NCBI GenBank assembly: GCA_022008415.1
Contig: JAIRBC010000018.1
Coordinates: 50,054-114,053 of the forward strand
From: Cerina litoralis
Lineage (GTDB): Bacteria > Bacteroidota > Bacteroidia > Flavobacteriales > Flavobacteriaceae
Reading direction: 5' to 3'
DNA length: 64,000 bases
Shown piece by piece: positions 46,735-55,937 of this stretch. Position 1 is the stretch's first letter; each line of letters opens with the position of its first letter. The position numbers and the translations under genes are program-made. Below the pieces are notes generated by a model, which searched no databases, was not told the origin of the DNA, and worked only from the letters and a program-made list of their open reading frames with translations.

Positions 46735-47631
46735 ATGAAAACAAAACTATGGCTTTTCTATGCCATCATTGCTACCATTTTTTGGGGAATTTGGGGGGCC
46801 TTTGCAGGACTTCCAGCAGAGAAAGGGTTTCCCGAAACCCTTATTTATTGTGTATGGGCCATCACTATGATTTTTCCAGCCCTAATTGTGTTAAAATTGG
46901 TAGATTGGAAATTGCAAGCCAACAAAAAGGCAATTTTTTATGGGTGTATTATCGGGTTTTTGGGAGCGGGTGGACAAATGATCTTGTTTCATGCCGTAAC
47001 AATGGGGCCTACTTATCTTATTTTTCCGATAATTTCTCTTTCCCCCACGGTGACTATTGTGCTTTCTTACTTGTTTCTAAAGGAACGTACTGGTGTTTTA
47101 GGAACTATTGGAATTATCTTGGCACTAATAGCACTGCCCTTGTTTGATTATTCCAAAGGGGATGAAGGAAACGATTACGGGTATCTTTGGTTTGTATTTA
47201 CATTGATCATAATGTTCGCTTGGGGTCTTCAGGCCTATTTTATGAAGTTGTCCAATGAATTCATGAATGCGGAGAGCATCTTCTTTTACATGATGCTTAC
47301 CGGATTGGCAATAATTCCGATTGCGCTGATAATGACCGATTTTTCGGCTAATATCAATTATGGCGTGGATGGTCCATGGCTAGCAGCCGGAATTCAAGTG
47401 CTAAATTCCATCGGAGCGCTATGTTTGGTATATGCCTTCCGCTATGGCAAGGCCATGGTAGTATCTCCTATGACCAATGCCGGAGCTCCTCTAATCACCG
47501 CCATAATTGCCATGATTATTTTAGGTTTTGTTCCCGGCACGTTTAAGGTAATAGGAATTATCTTGGCTGTTTTGGCCGCCTTTTTGCTAGCCTTTGACCC
47601 TGGAGACGAAGTTGCGGAAGAGAAATCTTGA
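46735..47631 (+). CDS. EamA/DMT-family inner-membrane transporter, copy 2
   Basis: 298 residues from ATG 46735 (a TTG at 46726 adds three residues only). Ten hydrophobic helices in two repeats, beginning IIATIFWGIWGAFAGLPAEK and IIMFAWGLQAYFMKLSNEFM. It matches copy 1 at 11820 throughout (GPTYLIFPIISLSP, FFYMMLTGL, LNSIGALCLVYAFRYGKAMV, VSPMTNAGAPLIT). The shared conserved pocket suggests both carry the same class of solute, most likely a sugar or sugar derivative produced by this island. It is the last gene of the plus-strand operon that starts at 38527. Confidence 0.85.
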   Translation: MKTKLWLFYAIIATIFWGIWGAFAGLPAEKGFPETLIYCVWAITMIFPALIVLKLVDWKLQANKKAIFYGCIIGFLGAGGQMILFHAVTMGPTYLIFPIISLSPTVTIVLSYLFLKERTGVLGTIGIILALIALPLFDYSKGDEGNDYGYLWFVFTLIIMFAWGLQAYFMKLSNEFMNAESIFFYMMLTGLAIIPIALIMTDFSANINYGVDGPWLAAGIQVLNSIGALCLVYAFRYGKAMVVSPMTNAGAPLITAIIAMIILGFVPGTFKVIGIILAVLAAFLLAFDPGDEVAEEKS

Positions 47632-47755
47632 TCGGCATTTTTCCGGAAGTGATTCCGTACATGAACACAGCGCAGGTAGACTAACCATAATTTTAGCGTA
47701 CACAGGTCAATTGGTCCTGCCCCATAATATTGTTGTTCCTATGTTGTGCCCAAAC

Positions 47756-47784
47756 AAAAAAAAGCCAACTCCTAAAAGTCGGCT
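47756..47784 (-). terminator. Rho-independent terminator of the tRNA-Leu fragment
   Basis: On the minus strand an 8-bp stem (AGCCGACT/AGTTGGCT, one G-U pair) with a 6-nt loop is followed by a run of T. It lies directly downstream of the tRNA 3' end and could also stop the convergent transporter operon. Confidence 0.65.
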
Positions 47785-47795
47785 TATCCTTCTGT

Positions 47796-47845
47796 ACAGG
47801 CGGAGAGACTCGAACTCTCACACCTTGCGGCACTAGATCCTAAGT
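47796..47845 (-). other. 3' part of tRNA-Leu(UAG): integration attachment site
   Basis: Read on the minus strand, the sequence starts in the anticodon loop (ACTTAGGATCTAG, anticodon TAG). It continues through a class II variable arm (TGCCGCAAGGTGTG) and a perfect T-arm (GAGAG-TTCGAGT-CTCTC), and ends in acceptor strand CGCCTGT plus A. The 5' half (D-arm, left anticodon stem) is absent: upstream sequence diverges at about 47846. This is the classic scar left when an element integrates into a tRNA gene. ATCCTA/TAGGAT at 47837-47862 form an inverted pair that could be the recombinase core sites. Confidence 0.75.
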
Positions 47846-47951
47846 TCCGTTCCGTAGGATATTAAAACAATGCAAAACAATATAAATGGCTGGTAACAAG
47901 TGTGTTGAAATATAAAACGGATTCATTTGAATCCATTTAATATCAAAAAAA

Positions 47952-47971
47952 GTGTTACCCATGTGTTACCC
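47952..47971. repeat. Direct repeats GTGTTACCC beside the integrase gene
   Basis: GTGTTACCC occurs at 47952-47960 and 47963-47971, 11 bp (one helical turn) apart. An inverted GGTAAC half-site is at 47892-47897. Nearby 47919-47934 is a palindrome GGATTCA-TT-TGAATCC. Their position between the tRNA scar and the integrase start suggests arm-type integrase binding sites. Confidence 0.5.
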
Positions 47972-48005
47972 CGATTGTTTATCTTTACAAAAAACTCTCC
48001 GGGAT

Positions 48006-49232
48006 ATGGCAACTTTAAAAACCGTTTTGCACTCAAAAATTAATAAAAAAGGTGCTAAGGATTATCGCTTGGCCCTACGGCTTACCGTTAATCGAAAACG
48101 CAGTTATTATCATTTAGGTCAAAAAGTGGAACCAAAATTTTGGGATGCTCATAGAGAAAAAGTAAAATCCACCCATTCGAGACACAAGCAGTTGAATCGG
48201 CTTATAAGAAAGAAATACGATGAAATCGAGGATGTGATTTTTGAACTGGAAGCCTCAAAACAGGATTATACGGCTAAGCAAGTAATCGACTCCATCCGCA
48301 AAAACACCAAAAAGCTTTCTTTTTTTGAACTTGCGGATAACCATATAGAAGATTTGATAAAAGCTAAGAATCATAATAGGGCGATCTCTGATAGAAGCAA
48401 GATCAACAGAATAAAAGAATTCGCCAAAAACAGAAATCTGACTTTTCAAGAAATCGACGAGAATCTATTAAAGAGAATGAAGATTTATTTACGGAATACG
48501 GTTGGCATATCCGAACGGTCGGTAATGAATATATTTGTGTTGATACGATTACTGTACAATAGCGCCATTAGCAAAAAGATAGTCGATCAAAAATTTTATC
48601 CCTTCGGAAGAGGTAAAATAAAAATAAAATATCCCCAAACCATAAAAATAGGCCTTAACGAAAATGAGATCCTTAAAATTGAAGAACTTGAACTAGAAGA
48701 AGGAACGGCCATTTGGCATACCAGAAACGTTTTTCTTTTCTCTTTTTATCTGGCGGGAATAAGAATTTCTGATGTTTTAAGAATGCGTTGGGGAGACATT
48801 GTGGGTGATAGACTTTACTATAAAATGAGCAAGAACGACAAGGCCGATTCCTTAAGGCTGCCGGCACCAGTAATCGACATCTTGGCAAATTACATGGAAG
48901 ACAAAAGAGATAATTCCGATTATATCTTTCCAGAGCTCAAAACAATTGCGTTCCAAGATTCCAAGGCAATATACACAAGAATCAAAACCTCGATCAAAAG
49001 ACTAAATGACAACCTAGCTGACATTGCAACCCTAGCCAAAATAGACAAAAAGATTACCAACCATATAGCCAGACATAGTTTTGGCAATATTGCCGGGGAT
49101 AAAGTATCACCCCAAATGCTTCAGAAATTATATAGGCATACGCATTTAAGTACTACCATCGGCTACCAAGGTAACTTTATCCATAAAAATGCGGACGAAG
49201 CTTTGGATGCGATTATCAATTTTAAGAAGTAG
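48006..49232 (+). CDS. Tyrosine recombinase / site-specific integrase
   Basis: 408 residues from ATG 48006; an upstream start at 47952 would run through the direct repeats and adds no conserved residues. N-terminal Arm-DNA-binding domain (about 1-100: LRLTVNRKRSYYHLGQKVEP), SAM-like core-binding domain (105-200), and catalytic domain with Arg253 (AGIRISDVLRM), His353-x-x-Arg356 (THIARHSF-type NHIARHSF), His378 and nucleophile Tyr387 (RHTHLSTTIGY). All catalytic residues are present, so it should be active. It lies about 160 bp from the tRNA-Leu scar and probably mediates integration of the element to its right. Confidence 0.95.
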   Translation: MATLKTVLHSKINKKGAKDYRLALRLTVNRKRSYYHLGQKVEPKFWDAHREKVKSTHSRHKQLNRLIRKKYDEIEDVIFELEASKQDYTAKQVIDSIRKNTKKLSFFELADNHIEDLIKAKNHNRAISDRSKINRIKEFAKNRNLTFQEIDENLLKRMKIYLRNTVGISERSVMNIFVLIRLLYNSAISKKIVDQKFYPFGRGKIKIKYPQTIKIGLNENEILKIEELELEEGTAIWHTRNVFLFSFYLAGIRISDVLRMRWGDIVGDRLYYKMSKNDKADSLRLPAPVIDILANYMEDKRDNSDYIFPELKTIAFQDSKAIYTRIKTSIKRLNDNLADIATLAKIDKKITNHIARHSFGNIAGDKVSPQMLQKLYRHTHLSTTIGYQGNFIHKNADEALDAIINFKK

Positions 49233-49592
49233 TTGAAAAAGACCTTGGGAATCCCCTTTTATAACCATTATTCTTATTGCCAACGATTCATACCATTTAC
49301 TTACCCGCAATCTGTTCCACGTTATATAGACAAAGCACAATAACGGTAGGACAAAGGAAAAATTCACCTCTGAAATGCCTGAAATTTTTGAGTAGTTTAC
49401 CCCATAGCCTCCCAAATCTATAATCATGCCCTGTAGTTCAGGCATCAACGCTCCCACAATGGCCATGACCAAACTGGCCGCTCCAATCCTAAAGTCTTCC
49501 TCATTAAGGCCATCCAAAGTAATCCTATGGATAGTATGGATCATCAACAATAATAAAAGGACACTCACTCCGATGGCGATTACGCCGTACAA
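49146..49592 (-). pseudogene. Decayed membrane-protein ORF overlapping the integrase end
   Basis: A 148-codon frame whose middle reads as a real membrane protein (IGVSVLLLLLMIHTIHRI, IGAASLVMAIVGALMPELQG, FSFVLPLLCFVYITWNRLR). It has no ATG (TTG only) and its last 29 codons lie antisense to the integrase. Upstream, coding-like pieces continue in other frames as far as 49770 (GVFNDVVANYHFVAFVLFF, TEFIETYILGFVSLG), separated by stops. The whole 49233-49788 interval is therefore best read as a broken membrane-protein gene, read toward the integrase. I do not recognise the family. Confidence 0.4.
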
Positions 49593-49788
49593 CAGATAAG
49601 AGCCAAAGCGGTAAAGTACATAACCTATTTACCCAGACTAACGAATCCCAAAATATAGGTCTCAATGAACTCCGTCAACTAAAAAAATAGTACAAAGGCC
49701 ACGAAATGATAGTTCGCCACCACATCGTTGAAAACACCAATGGCCTCCACAAATCGGTATATGACCAGAGTTTTCTAAATTTAAGTTT

Positions 49789-51978
49789 TCACTTAGTCTG
49801 GACATCAATATTTCCTCCATCCTTAAACAGTGCATAGGGCACAAAATAACCATCCGATTTTTTTCCATCCACTTGGATGGATTTTAAATTTCTGGAATTC
49901 CCATCGGTTCGAATATTTACTTGCTTGCCATTTGGCATATCCCATTGTACATCTTCAAATATTGGAAGGGTCACCAAAAAGTCGTTATCCGCAGGAGAAA
50001 GCGGATAGAGCCCAGAAGCGCTAAAAACATACCAGGCCGACATTTCACCAGCATCGTCCATACCGGGAAGGGCCAATCCATCCTTACCAACACCGTAAAA
50101 ACCATGCAAGATCGTATCAATAACTTTCTGGGATTTCTCGGGTTTGTCCACAAAATAATAAGAGAATGGGGCTTCATGATCTGGTTGGTTTCCCACACAG
50201 TATTGACCTATAAAACTCGAAATATTTCTGGCAATATGATTTGGGTTCCAAGGTAAACTAAAGAGTGAATCAAGCTTTTCCTCAAATTTGTCCTTTCCGC
50301 CATACAATTTTACAAGTCCGGACATATCGTGAGGCACATAGAACGATACTTGCCATGCATTGGCCTCCCGGTACATGTACTCATAATAGGGATACTGTGG
50401 ATCGAAAGGGGAAATCCAATCTCCATTTTCCAACCTTCCCCGCATAAAATGGGACTTGAGATCGAATACATTTTTATAGTTTTTAGATCGTTTCATCAGA
50501 TCCTCATAATGAGCGGTGTCTCCCAATTTTTCGGCCAAAAGGGACAAGGAATAATCATCGTGTGCATACTCCAAAGTCTTGGACACCCCAGCCTTGGCTT
50601 TGGTCTCCACATTCGGGTTCTTAATATCCGGATCCGAGATATATCCTTTTTTTATGTATTCTGAAATATAAGGTCGGGTGCCTCCTTCCTTATATGCATT
50701 GTTCAATAATAGTTCGTATGCTTTTTGAACGCCAAAATTATTGATGCCTTTCAAATAAGAGCTGGCCACGAAAGAGGCGGCATGATCCCCGTGGAAGAAT
50801 GTGGGCATAAATCCTTTGATCTCCCCTCGATTTATCATTGATTGGATCACATCACCAGTTAATTTAGGACGCAACATGCCCAGTAGCACCACTTTGTTCC
50901 TATAGGTATCCCATAGGGAGGGCAATGTGTAATATTGGAATTTTTTGGTTTGTGTCTTACCCGCTTCATCCGTAAACTGACCATTGACATCACTACGTAG
51001 AGCGGGCCATAAAAAAGATCGGTACAGCGAGCTATAGAAAAGTCCTTTTTCCTTTTCCGTTCCCCCTTTTATCTTTATCCTTGACAAAAGTTTCATCCAT
51101 TCATCCACTCCTTTTTTATGGATTTCGTCAAAAGTCTTGTTTCCTACCTCCGCTTCTAAGTTTTCCTTCGCATTGGCAGAACTCACAAAGGAAAGTCCTA
51201 TTTTCAAGGTAATAGAGCCTTCGTCATCGTCACTGATATGAACCAAGGCATGGCCTCCGGCTTTCTCCTTTTTATCTACATCCAAACCAACTATATCATG
51301 ATCCAACCGCACAAAAAAGTAAATCTTGTCTCTGCCCATATCCTGGACACCCTCCAATTCCCGTTGCCCGGTTTTTTTGATGTCCCACGCATTCACACGG
51401 TTATTAGCCCTACCCAAATCGAAAAGCACTTTTCTGCCAGTTTTGTTCTCATAGGTATATTCATGGATTCCGCAACGCAACGTGGAGGTAAGACGCACCT
51501 TCACATTATAATCGGATAAAAAGACCTCGTAATAGGCTGGGGAAGCCGCTTCCCTATCATGGGAAAACTTGGACTGAAAAGGTTCTTTGACATCACCTGA
51601 AACTGGCAAAATAGGCACGTTGCAAAGGTTCCAATGTCCCTTGTTGGTATGTGTAAATCCCAGAATTTCGGTATCCTCGTATTCATAGCCTGCTCCCGTA
51701 TGGTACTCGGTAATCGGGCTTAACTGAACCATGGCATTAGGCACGGAGGATCCCGGAAATACGAGTCCCGCCCATACACGCCAATCCTTAGGAGGGGTAT
51801 AGCCTATAAATTCCGAATCCGTCAATGGTGCTGTACCCAGGAAAGGATTTACATAAGAAACAGGATCACTTATTAAACTCCCCTCTTTTGCAGTTTCTTT
51901 AGGTTTGCTATCCTCTTTGCAAGAGAAGACTACCATACAGACCATTCCCAATATCAAACATTTAAAAGCATTCTTCAT
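49789..51978 (-). CDS. GH92 alpha-mannosidase lipoprotein
   Basis: A 729-residue protein. Lipoprotein signal CMVVFSC (Cys20). GH92 landmarks in order: VNPFLGT near the mature N-terminus, GYEYEDTEILGFTHTNKGHW, LWDTYRN, FFHGDHAASFVASSYLKG, the Glu/His-containing GNQPDHEAPFSYYF, and GMDDAGEMSAWYVFSASGLY near the C-terminus (substrate and Ca site plus catalytic acids). The family removes alpha-1,2/1,3/1,4/1,6-mannose from mannans and N-glycans in a Ca-dependent way. Last gene of the mannan operon, 46 bp after GH125. It would strip side chains so that GH76 and GH125 can reach the alpha-1,6 backbone. Confidence 0.95.
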   Translation of the reverse strand: MKNAFKCLILGMVCMVVFSCKEDSKPKETAKEGSLISDPVSYVNPFLGTAPLTDSEFIGYTPPKDWRVWAGLVFPGSSVPNAMVQLSPITEYHTGAGYEYEDTEILGFTHTNKGHWNLCNVPILPVSGDVKEPFQSKFSHDREAASPAYYEVFLSDYNVKVRLTSTLRCGIHEYTYENKTGRKVLFDLGRANNRVNAWDIKKTGQRELEGVQDMGRDKIYFFVRLDHDIVGLDVDKKEKAGGHALVHISDDDEGSITLKIGLSFVSSANAKENLEAEVGNKTFDEIHKKGVDEWMKLLSRIKIKGGTEKEKGLFYSSLYRSFLWPALRSDVNGQFTDEAGKTQTKKFQYYTLPSLWDTYRNKVVLLGMLRPKLTGDVIQSMINRGEIKGFMPTFFHGDHAASFVASSYLKGINNFGVQKAYELLLNNAYKEGGTRPYISEYIKKGYISDPDIKNPNVETKAKAGVSKTLEYAHDDYSLSLLAEKLGDTAHYEDLMKRSKNYKNVFDLKSHFMRGRLENGDWISPFDPQYPYYEYMYREANAWQVSFYVPHDMSGLVKLYGGKDKFEEKLDSLFSLPWNPNHIARNISSFIGQYCVGNQPDHEAPFSYYFVDKPEKSQKVIDTILHGFYGVGKDGLALPGMDDAGEMSAWYVFSASGLYPLSPADNDFLVTLPIFEDVQWDMPNGKQVNIRTDGNSRNLKSIQVDGKKSDGYFVPYALFKDGGNIDVQTK

Positions 51979-52024
51979 AATTATATGGTTCTTAAATTTG
52001 ATTGTCCTTAATTGTCAATATACC

Positions 52025-53449
52025 CTATCCCAATAATTTTGGGTCCTTTTTATACGTCTCCCACAAAAACTCACCAAAAAGCGTATTCGCCCAGGCAAAC
52101 CAAGATCTGGAAAAATCCTTAGGATTGTCCTTGTTGAAGGATTCGTGCATAAAACCGGTATCGCCATGGGTAGATTTCAGCATTTTGATACAATCCCTTA
52201 TTTCTTGGGAATCCTTACTGGTAAGACCTCGCATGGTGATGGACATTGGCCAAATCATGTCCACCCCAACATGTGGGCCACCAATTCCCTCAGCTGCCTT
52301 TCCCTTGAAAAAGAAAGGGTTGTCCAAGGACCAAACAAAATTACGTGTGTTCTTGTATATTGCGTCGTTATTGTCAATGGCGTCTAGGTAGGGGAGGGAC
52401 AATAAGCTAGGGACATTGGCATCGTCCATAAGCACTCGGCTTCCAAAACCATCGATTTCGAAAGCATAAATCTTTCCATGTTTAGGATGTTCTATTACGG
52501 CATGTTCCTGCAACGCCTTCTTGACCTCGGCACCCAGACTTTTCAGTTGGTCTGCCGTAGCGGTATCATTGGCAATTTTTTCCATCATTTCCGCAGCTTG
52601 TTCCAAACTTACCACCGCAAAGAAGTTGGAAGGTATAAGGAACGAAAAGACCGTGGCATCGTCACTGGGCCTAAAGGCGGAACAGATAAGCCCAACGGGA
52701 TTCACAGGATAACCAAAGCCCTTTAGGGAACGGGTATCGGTAGCATTGGTCGTTTCCCTTTGGAAGGAATAAGGGCCGTGGCCGCTTTTTTGTTGTTGAT
52801 CTGTAAATACCTTTTGGATCGCTTTTATGGCTTTTTCCCAACCGGCATCAAAAGGTTGGGTATCCCCTGTAGATTTCCAATAATTGTATCCCAATCGTAT
52901 GGGATAGCAAAGGGAGTCTATTTCGTATTTCCTTTCATGGACCCCGGGCAGCATTTTAGTCTTATCGCTCGTCCATTCCCCTTTTTTATCGGGATCGTCA
53001 TAAAAGGCATTGGCATAAGGATCTTTAAGAATATAGCTCGTTTGCCGATTAATGACCCCTGCAATAAGATTCTTTAATTTTTCATCTTCTTCAATAAAGG
53101 CCATATAAGGCCATACTTGAGCCGAGCTGTCCCTAAGCCACATAGCGTCTATATCACCTGTAATCACATACGTATCTGGCCTACCATTCTTATTTTCATA
53201 GGTTACCGTCGTATCCAGCGTATTAGGGAAACAATTGTTAAAGAGCCATGCAAGTTCCTTGTTCTTTACATTTTTCTGAAATTCGGCTATGGCATCTTCG
53301 ACCGACTTGCTTTCAAAATGTCGCTTCCCCTTAGGAATTCTCACCACCGGAAATTCGTTAAAACCAGGATTTGCGGATAGATGTAAAGGGGACACAAGGG
53401 TCATACCTCCGAGTATAGCACCATTTTGGATGAATTTTCTTCTTTGCAC
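52025..53449 (-). CDS. GH125 exo-alpha-1,6-mannosidase, Tat-type signal
   Basis: A 474-residue protein with N-terminal RRKFIQNGAILGGMTLV, a twin-arginine-like export signal. The family core is easily seen: TVTYENKNGRPDTYVITGDI followed by AMWLRDSSAQVWPY, with catalytic acid in the GDIDAMWLRD segment. GFGYPVNPVGLICSAFRPSDD follows, then NPFFFKGKAAEGIGGPH near the C-terminus. GH125 (formerly DUF1237) releases single mannose residues from alpha-1,6-linked chains. It lies between GH92 and GH76, completing an alpha-1,6-mannan degrading set. Confidence 0.95.
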   Translation of the reverse strand: MQRRKFIQNGAILGGMTLVSPLHLSANPGFNEFPVVRIPKGKRHFESKSVEDAIAEFQKNVKNKELAWLFNNCFPNTLDTTVTYENKNGRPDTYVITGDIDAMWLRDSSAQVWPYMAFIEEDEKLKNLIAGVINRQTSYILKDPYANAFYDDPDKKGEWTSDKTKMLPGVHERKYEIDSLCYPIRLGYNYWKSTGDTQPFDAGWEKAIKAIQKVFTDQQQKSGHGPYSFQRETTNATDTRSLKGFGYPVNPVGLICSAFRPSDDATVFSFLIPSNFFAVVSLEQAAEMMEKIANDTATADQLKSLGAEVKKALQEHAVIEHPKHGKIYAFEIDGFGSRVLMDDANVPSLLSLPYLDAIDNNDAIYKNTRNFVWSLDNPFFFKGKAAEGIGGPHVGVDMIWPMSITMRGLTSKDSQEIRDCIKMLKSTHGDTGFMHESFNKDNPKDFSRSWFAWANTLFGEFLWETYKKDPKLLG

Positions 53450-53529
53450 AGCTTTTTATTTCAATAAATTCATTTTCTTTAAATATTCCTCCGAAACGGA
53501 ATCTGTCAGTGTAATAAACCCAAAGCCAA

Positions 53530-54681
53530 TTAATCAAACAAATTCTCCTTGTCCAATTTGGCAGCGGCCTCTATGAGCATTACCCCGCTCAACTGGGTAG
53601 TAAGGTCAACGGTTCCCGATTGAGACTTTTTCCAATTGTGACCGGCGAGCATTTCGGGTCTTTTAAGCCCTTGGTCATAAAAAGTGGTAGCGTTGAATTT
53701 TAGGAACTTTATAAAAGAATTCCTGTCTTCCTCACTGATTTCGTCCACTTGGATTAGTTCGATGAAATAACGGACTAGAATACCTTTGAACAGGCCACCG
53801 TCCCCTTGTCCTTCGTCCTTTAATAAACCTTCTGTGGTCAATTTGGGGCTGGTCATCATGGATTTGGCCGATTTTACGGCATCGTCCAGATACACTCGAT
53901 CGCCGGTAGCATTGAACAATCGGATCCCCGCACCGATCCAAGTACCTACATTATAGGTGAATATCCAATCTTTATTCGTGGTAACTACCCCATTATCCAC
54001 GGATATATTGTCCCACACCAGTCCTGTAACAGGATCCACCAGATTATTTTTTTCCCATTCATAGAGCAATTTTGCCCGGTCCAAATATTCGGTATTCCCA
54101 TCAAGCTTGTACAAACGCATGGCCAGAACGATGGCCGGACCGTTGGATACCGCATTTTTTTGTTTTGGGGTATCCTTTTTCCAGGTTATGCCCCCGCCAA
54201 AGACATCGCTGTAACTTGTTAGGACATCGGTCCATAAATATTCGGCTACCTCTTTATATTCAGGATCTTCGGTCGCTTCAAACGCACGGACGCTGGAATT
54301 ACCCAACCATAACATGTCATCGTTGAACACATTGGAATACGTTCCTCCATTTTTGCTCTTTATTCCTTGGATCAATTTTTTCATTTTTGGCACATAAGAG
54401 TCTTCCTTCGTCCTAAGATAACCATCAACAAGGATATGCAAAACATGTGCGTTTGGCCAATAATTAAAGGTTGTACTGCCAGCATTATCGGCTACAAAAG
54501 TGCCTTCGGAACCCAAATAAGTTGAATAGGTGGAGGCTTGTATGGAATCTGCCGTTGTCTGCCAAGTATATTTAAATGCATCCCCCCCTTGGTCGGTAGG
54601 TTCCCTTAAAGGTATTGCTTCATCGGAACACGCATTCAAAAGGACCGTTCCCAGAAACCCAAAAATAAATACATACTTCAT
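53530..54681 (-). CDS. GH76 endo-alpha-1,6-mannanase lipoprotein
   Basis: A 383-residue protein with lipoprotein signal TVLLNAC (Cys18). The catalytic Asp-Asp pair of GH76 is present in SNVFNDDMLWLGNSS (Asp121-Asp122). Other family stretches are TFNYWPNAHVLHILVDGYLR, AVSNGPAIVLAMRLYKLDG, YNVGTWIGAGIRLFNATGD and the C-terminal TTQLSGVMLIEAAAKL. The enzyme cuts inside alpha-1,6-mannan backbones, probably at the cell surface, producing oligosaccharides for SusCD import. Followed by GH125 80 bp downstream. Confidence 0.95.
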   Translation of the reverse strand: MKYVFIFGFLGTVLLNACSDEAIPLREPTDQGGDAFKYTWQTTADSIQASTYSTYLGSEGTFVADNAGSTTFNYWPNAHVLHILVDGYLRTKEDSYVPKMKKLIQGIKSKNGGTYSNVFNDDMLWLGNSSVRAFEATEDPEYKEVAEYLWTDVLTSYSDVFGGGITWKKDTPKQKNAVSNGPAIVLAMRLYKLDGNTEYLDRAKLLYEWEKNNLVDPVTGLVWDNISVDNGVVTTNKDWIFTYNVGTWIGAGIRLFNATGDRVYLDDAVKSAKSMMTSPKLTTEGLLKDEGQGDGGLFKGILVRYFIELIQVDEISEEDRNSFIKFLKFNATTFYDQGLKRPEMLAGHNWKKSQSGTVDLTTQLSGVMLIEAAAKLDKENLFD

Positions 54682-54769
54682 TTTTTGTTATTTAAATGTT
54701 TTTTCAATCTTAAAATTTATGAGTTTTAAACGACCTCCCTAGAGTTTTCCCGAAAGGCCGTTTATCCTA

Positions 54770-55894
54770 TTATAGCACGGTGATTTTATGGGTATATTCC
54801 GGCACTGTAATATTAAATATAATATCGATATCCACATTGTTGTTATCCACAGCCCCATCGAACTTAAAGGAGTTGCTCCAGAAGTCATCAGAAACAGGAA
54901 CCATGTACCAATAGGATTCAGCAGTATTTGCATCTGGTCTTTGATTATCGGCATTGACGCTACCGTACCATTCCTCAACGGAATCACCATCCTTTTCAAG
55001 GGTGAATTTAAATTTATATCGCTCATCCCGGCCCCAGGATTCCTGCTTAAACTCAATATGTTTATTCGCTGACTTCCAAGTTCCATTTCCAACGTATGCA
55101 AAATCGAACAAATAATCTCCAAGTGGGGGAAACCACAGTTCAATTTTTTCGACAGTTGCCATGGTCACCGAACCATCACTAAAGTCCAATTTCATCCTAT
55201 ACACTTTTTCATCCCCATTATAGGTAGTCTTGCCATCGGTTTCCAAATCGGAACCATTGATATAGTAAGAATCCGCATTGTTCGCTTTCCTGGTTACAAA
55301 ATGATAATCCCCTGGTTTTAAGGACGTATAGACTTCAAAGGATGTTGCACCTGTCTTTTTCAAGGGTACGGCATTTGCAATATCATCTCCACCTTCAGTC
55401 CCCGTTCCCGTTAAAAAAAGCTCATCGGGCGTTGGATAACCTCCGGGACGCTCGACTTCGATAATACTGGATGCTGCCGAAGGCTGGACATCCAATCCTT
55501 TGGAAGATAAAACGGTCCATTTTAACTTTCCATTACTTTTGGTTTCGATACCGGCCATTTCGGCAATCTTATTGAGATCGGTAAAAGACAGATTCAAAGT
55601 ATTTTGAAATCCTTTCCCGTCAGAAGGCAGTACATAAATAGGATTTGAAAAATCACCATCAGGTTTATCAAAGGCCACGTCATATAAAACTGCCCCGTTG
55701 TCCTCAGCCTTCGCGGCCTGCCACTCAAAGAGCGCGGAACTCTGTGCCCCAAGGTTAAAGAACTTATTTTTTTCTGGGGAATACAATGCATCCACGGGCG
55801 ATACCTTGGTGTTCGTAATGGTGTCATAGTCGCTACAGCCCGAAAAAAGTAGAACTCCTACAATTGCCAATAATTTGATATATGTTGTTTTCAT
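54770..55894 (-). CDS. SusE-like outer-membrane glycan-binding lipoprotein
   Basis: A 374-residue protein with lipoprotein signal GVLLFSGC. The first 130 residues (ALYSPEKNKFFNLGAQSSAL, FEWQAAKAEDNGAVLYDVAF) are a SusE-type N-terminal Ig/FnIII domain. It is followed by two beta-rich modules (GTEGGDDIANAVPLKKTG, GNGTWKSANKHIEFKQESWG). Position directly after SusD is where SusE or surface glycan-binding proteins occur. No catalytic motif is visible, so a mannan-binding role is inferred. Confidence 0.85.
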   Translation of the reverse strand: MKTTYIKLLAIVGVLLFSGCSDYDTITNTKVSPVDALYSPEKNKFFNLGAQSSALFEWQAAKAEDNGAVLYDVAFDKPDGDFSNPIYVLPSDGKGFQNTLNLSFTDLNKIAEMAGIETKSNGKLKWTVLSSKGLDVQPSAASSIIEVERPGGYPTPDELFLTGTGTEGGDDIANAVPLKKTGATSFEVYTSLKPGDYHFVTRKANNADSYYINGSDLETDGKTTYNGDEKVYRMKLDFSDGSVTMATVEKIELWFPPLGDYLFDFAYVGNGTWKSANKHIEFKQESWGRDERYKFKFTLEKDGDSVEEWYGSVNADNQRPDANTAESYWYMVPVSDDFWSNSFKFDGAVDNNNVDIDIIFNITVPEYTHKITVL

Positions 55895-55937
55895 AGTTAT
55901 TTGATTTCTTAATAGTTTTTTGATGTTTAATTACAAA

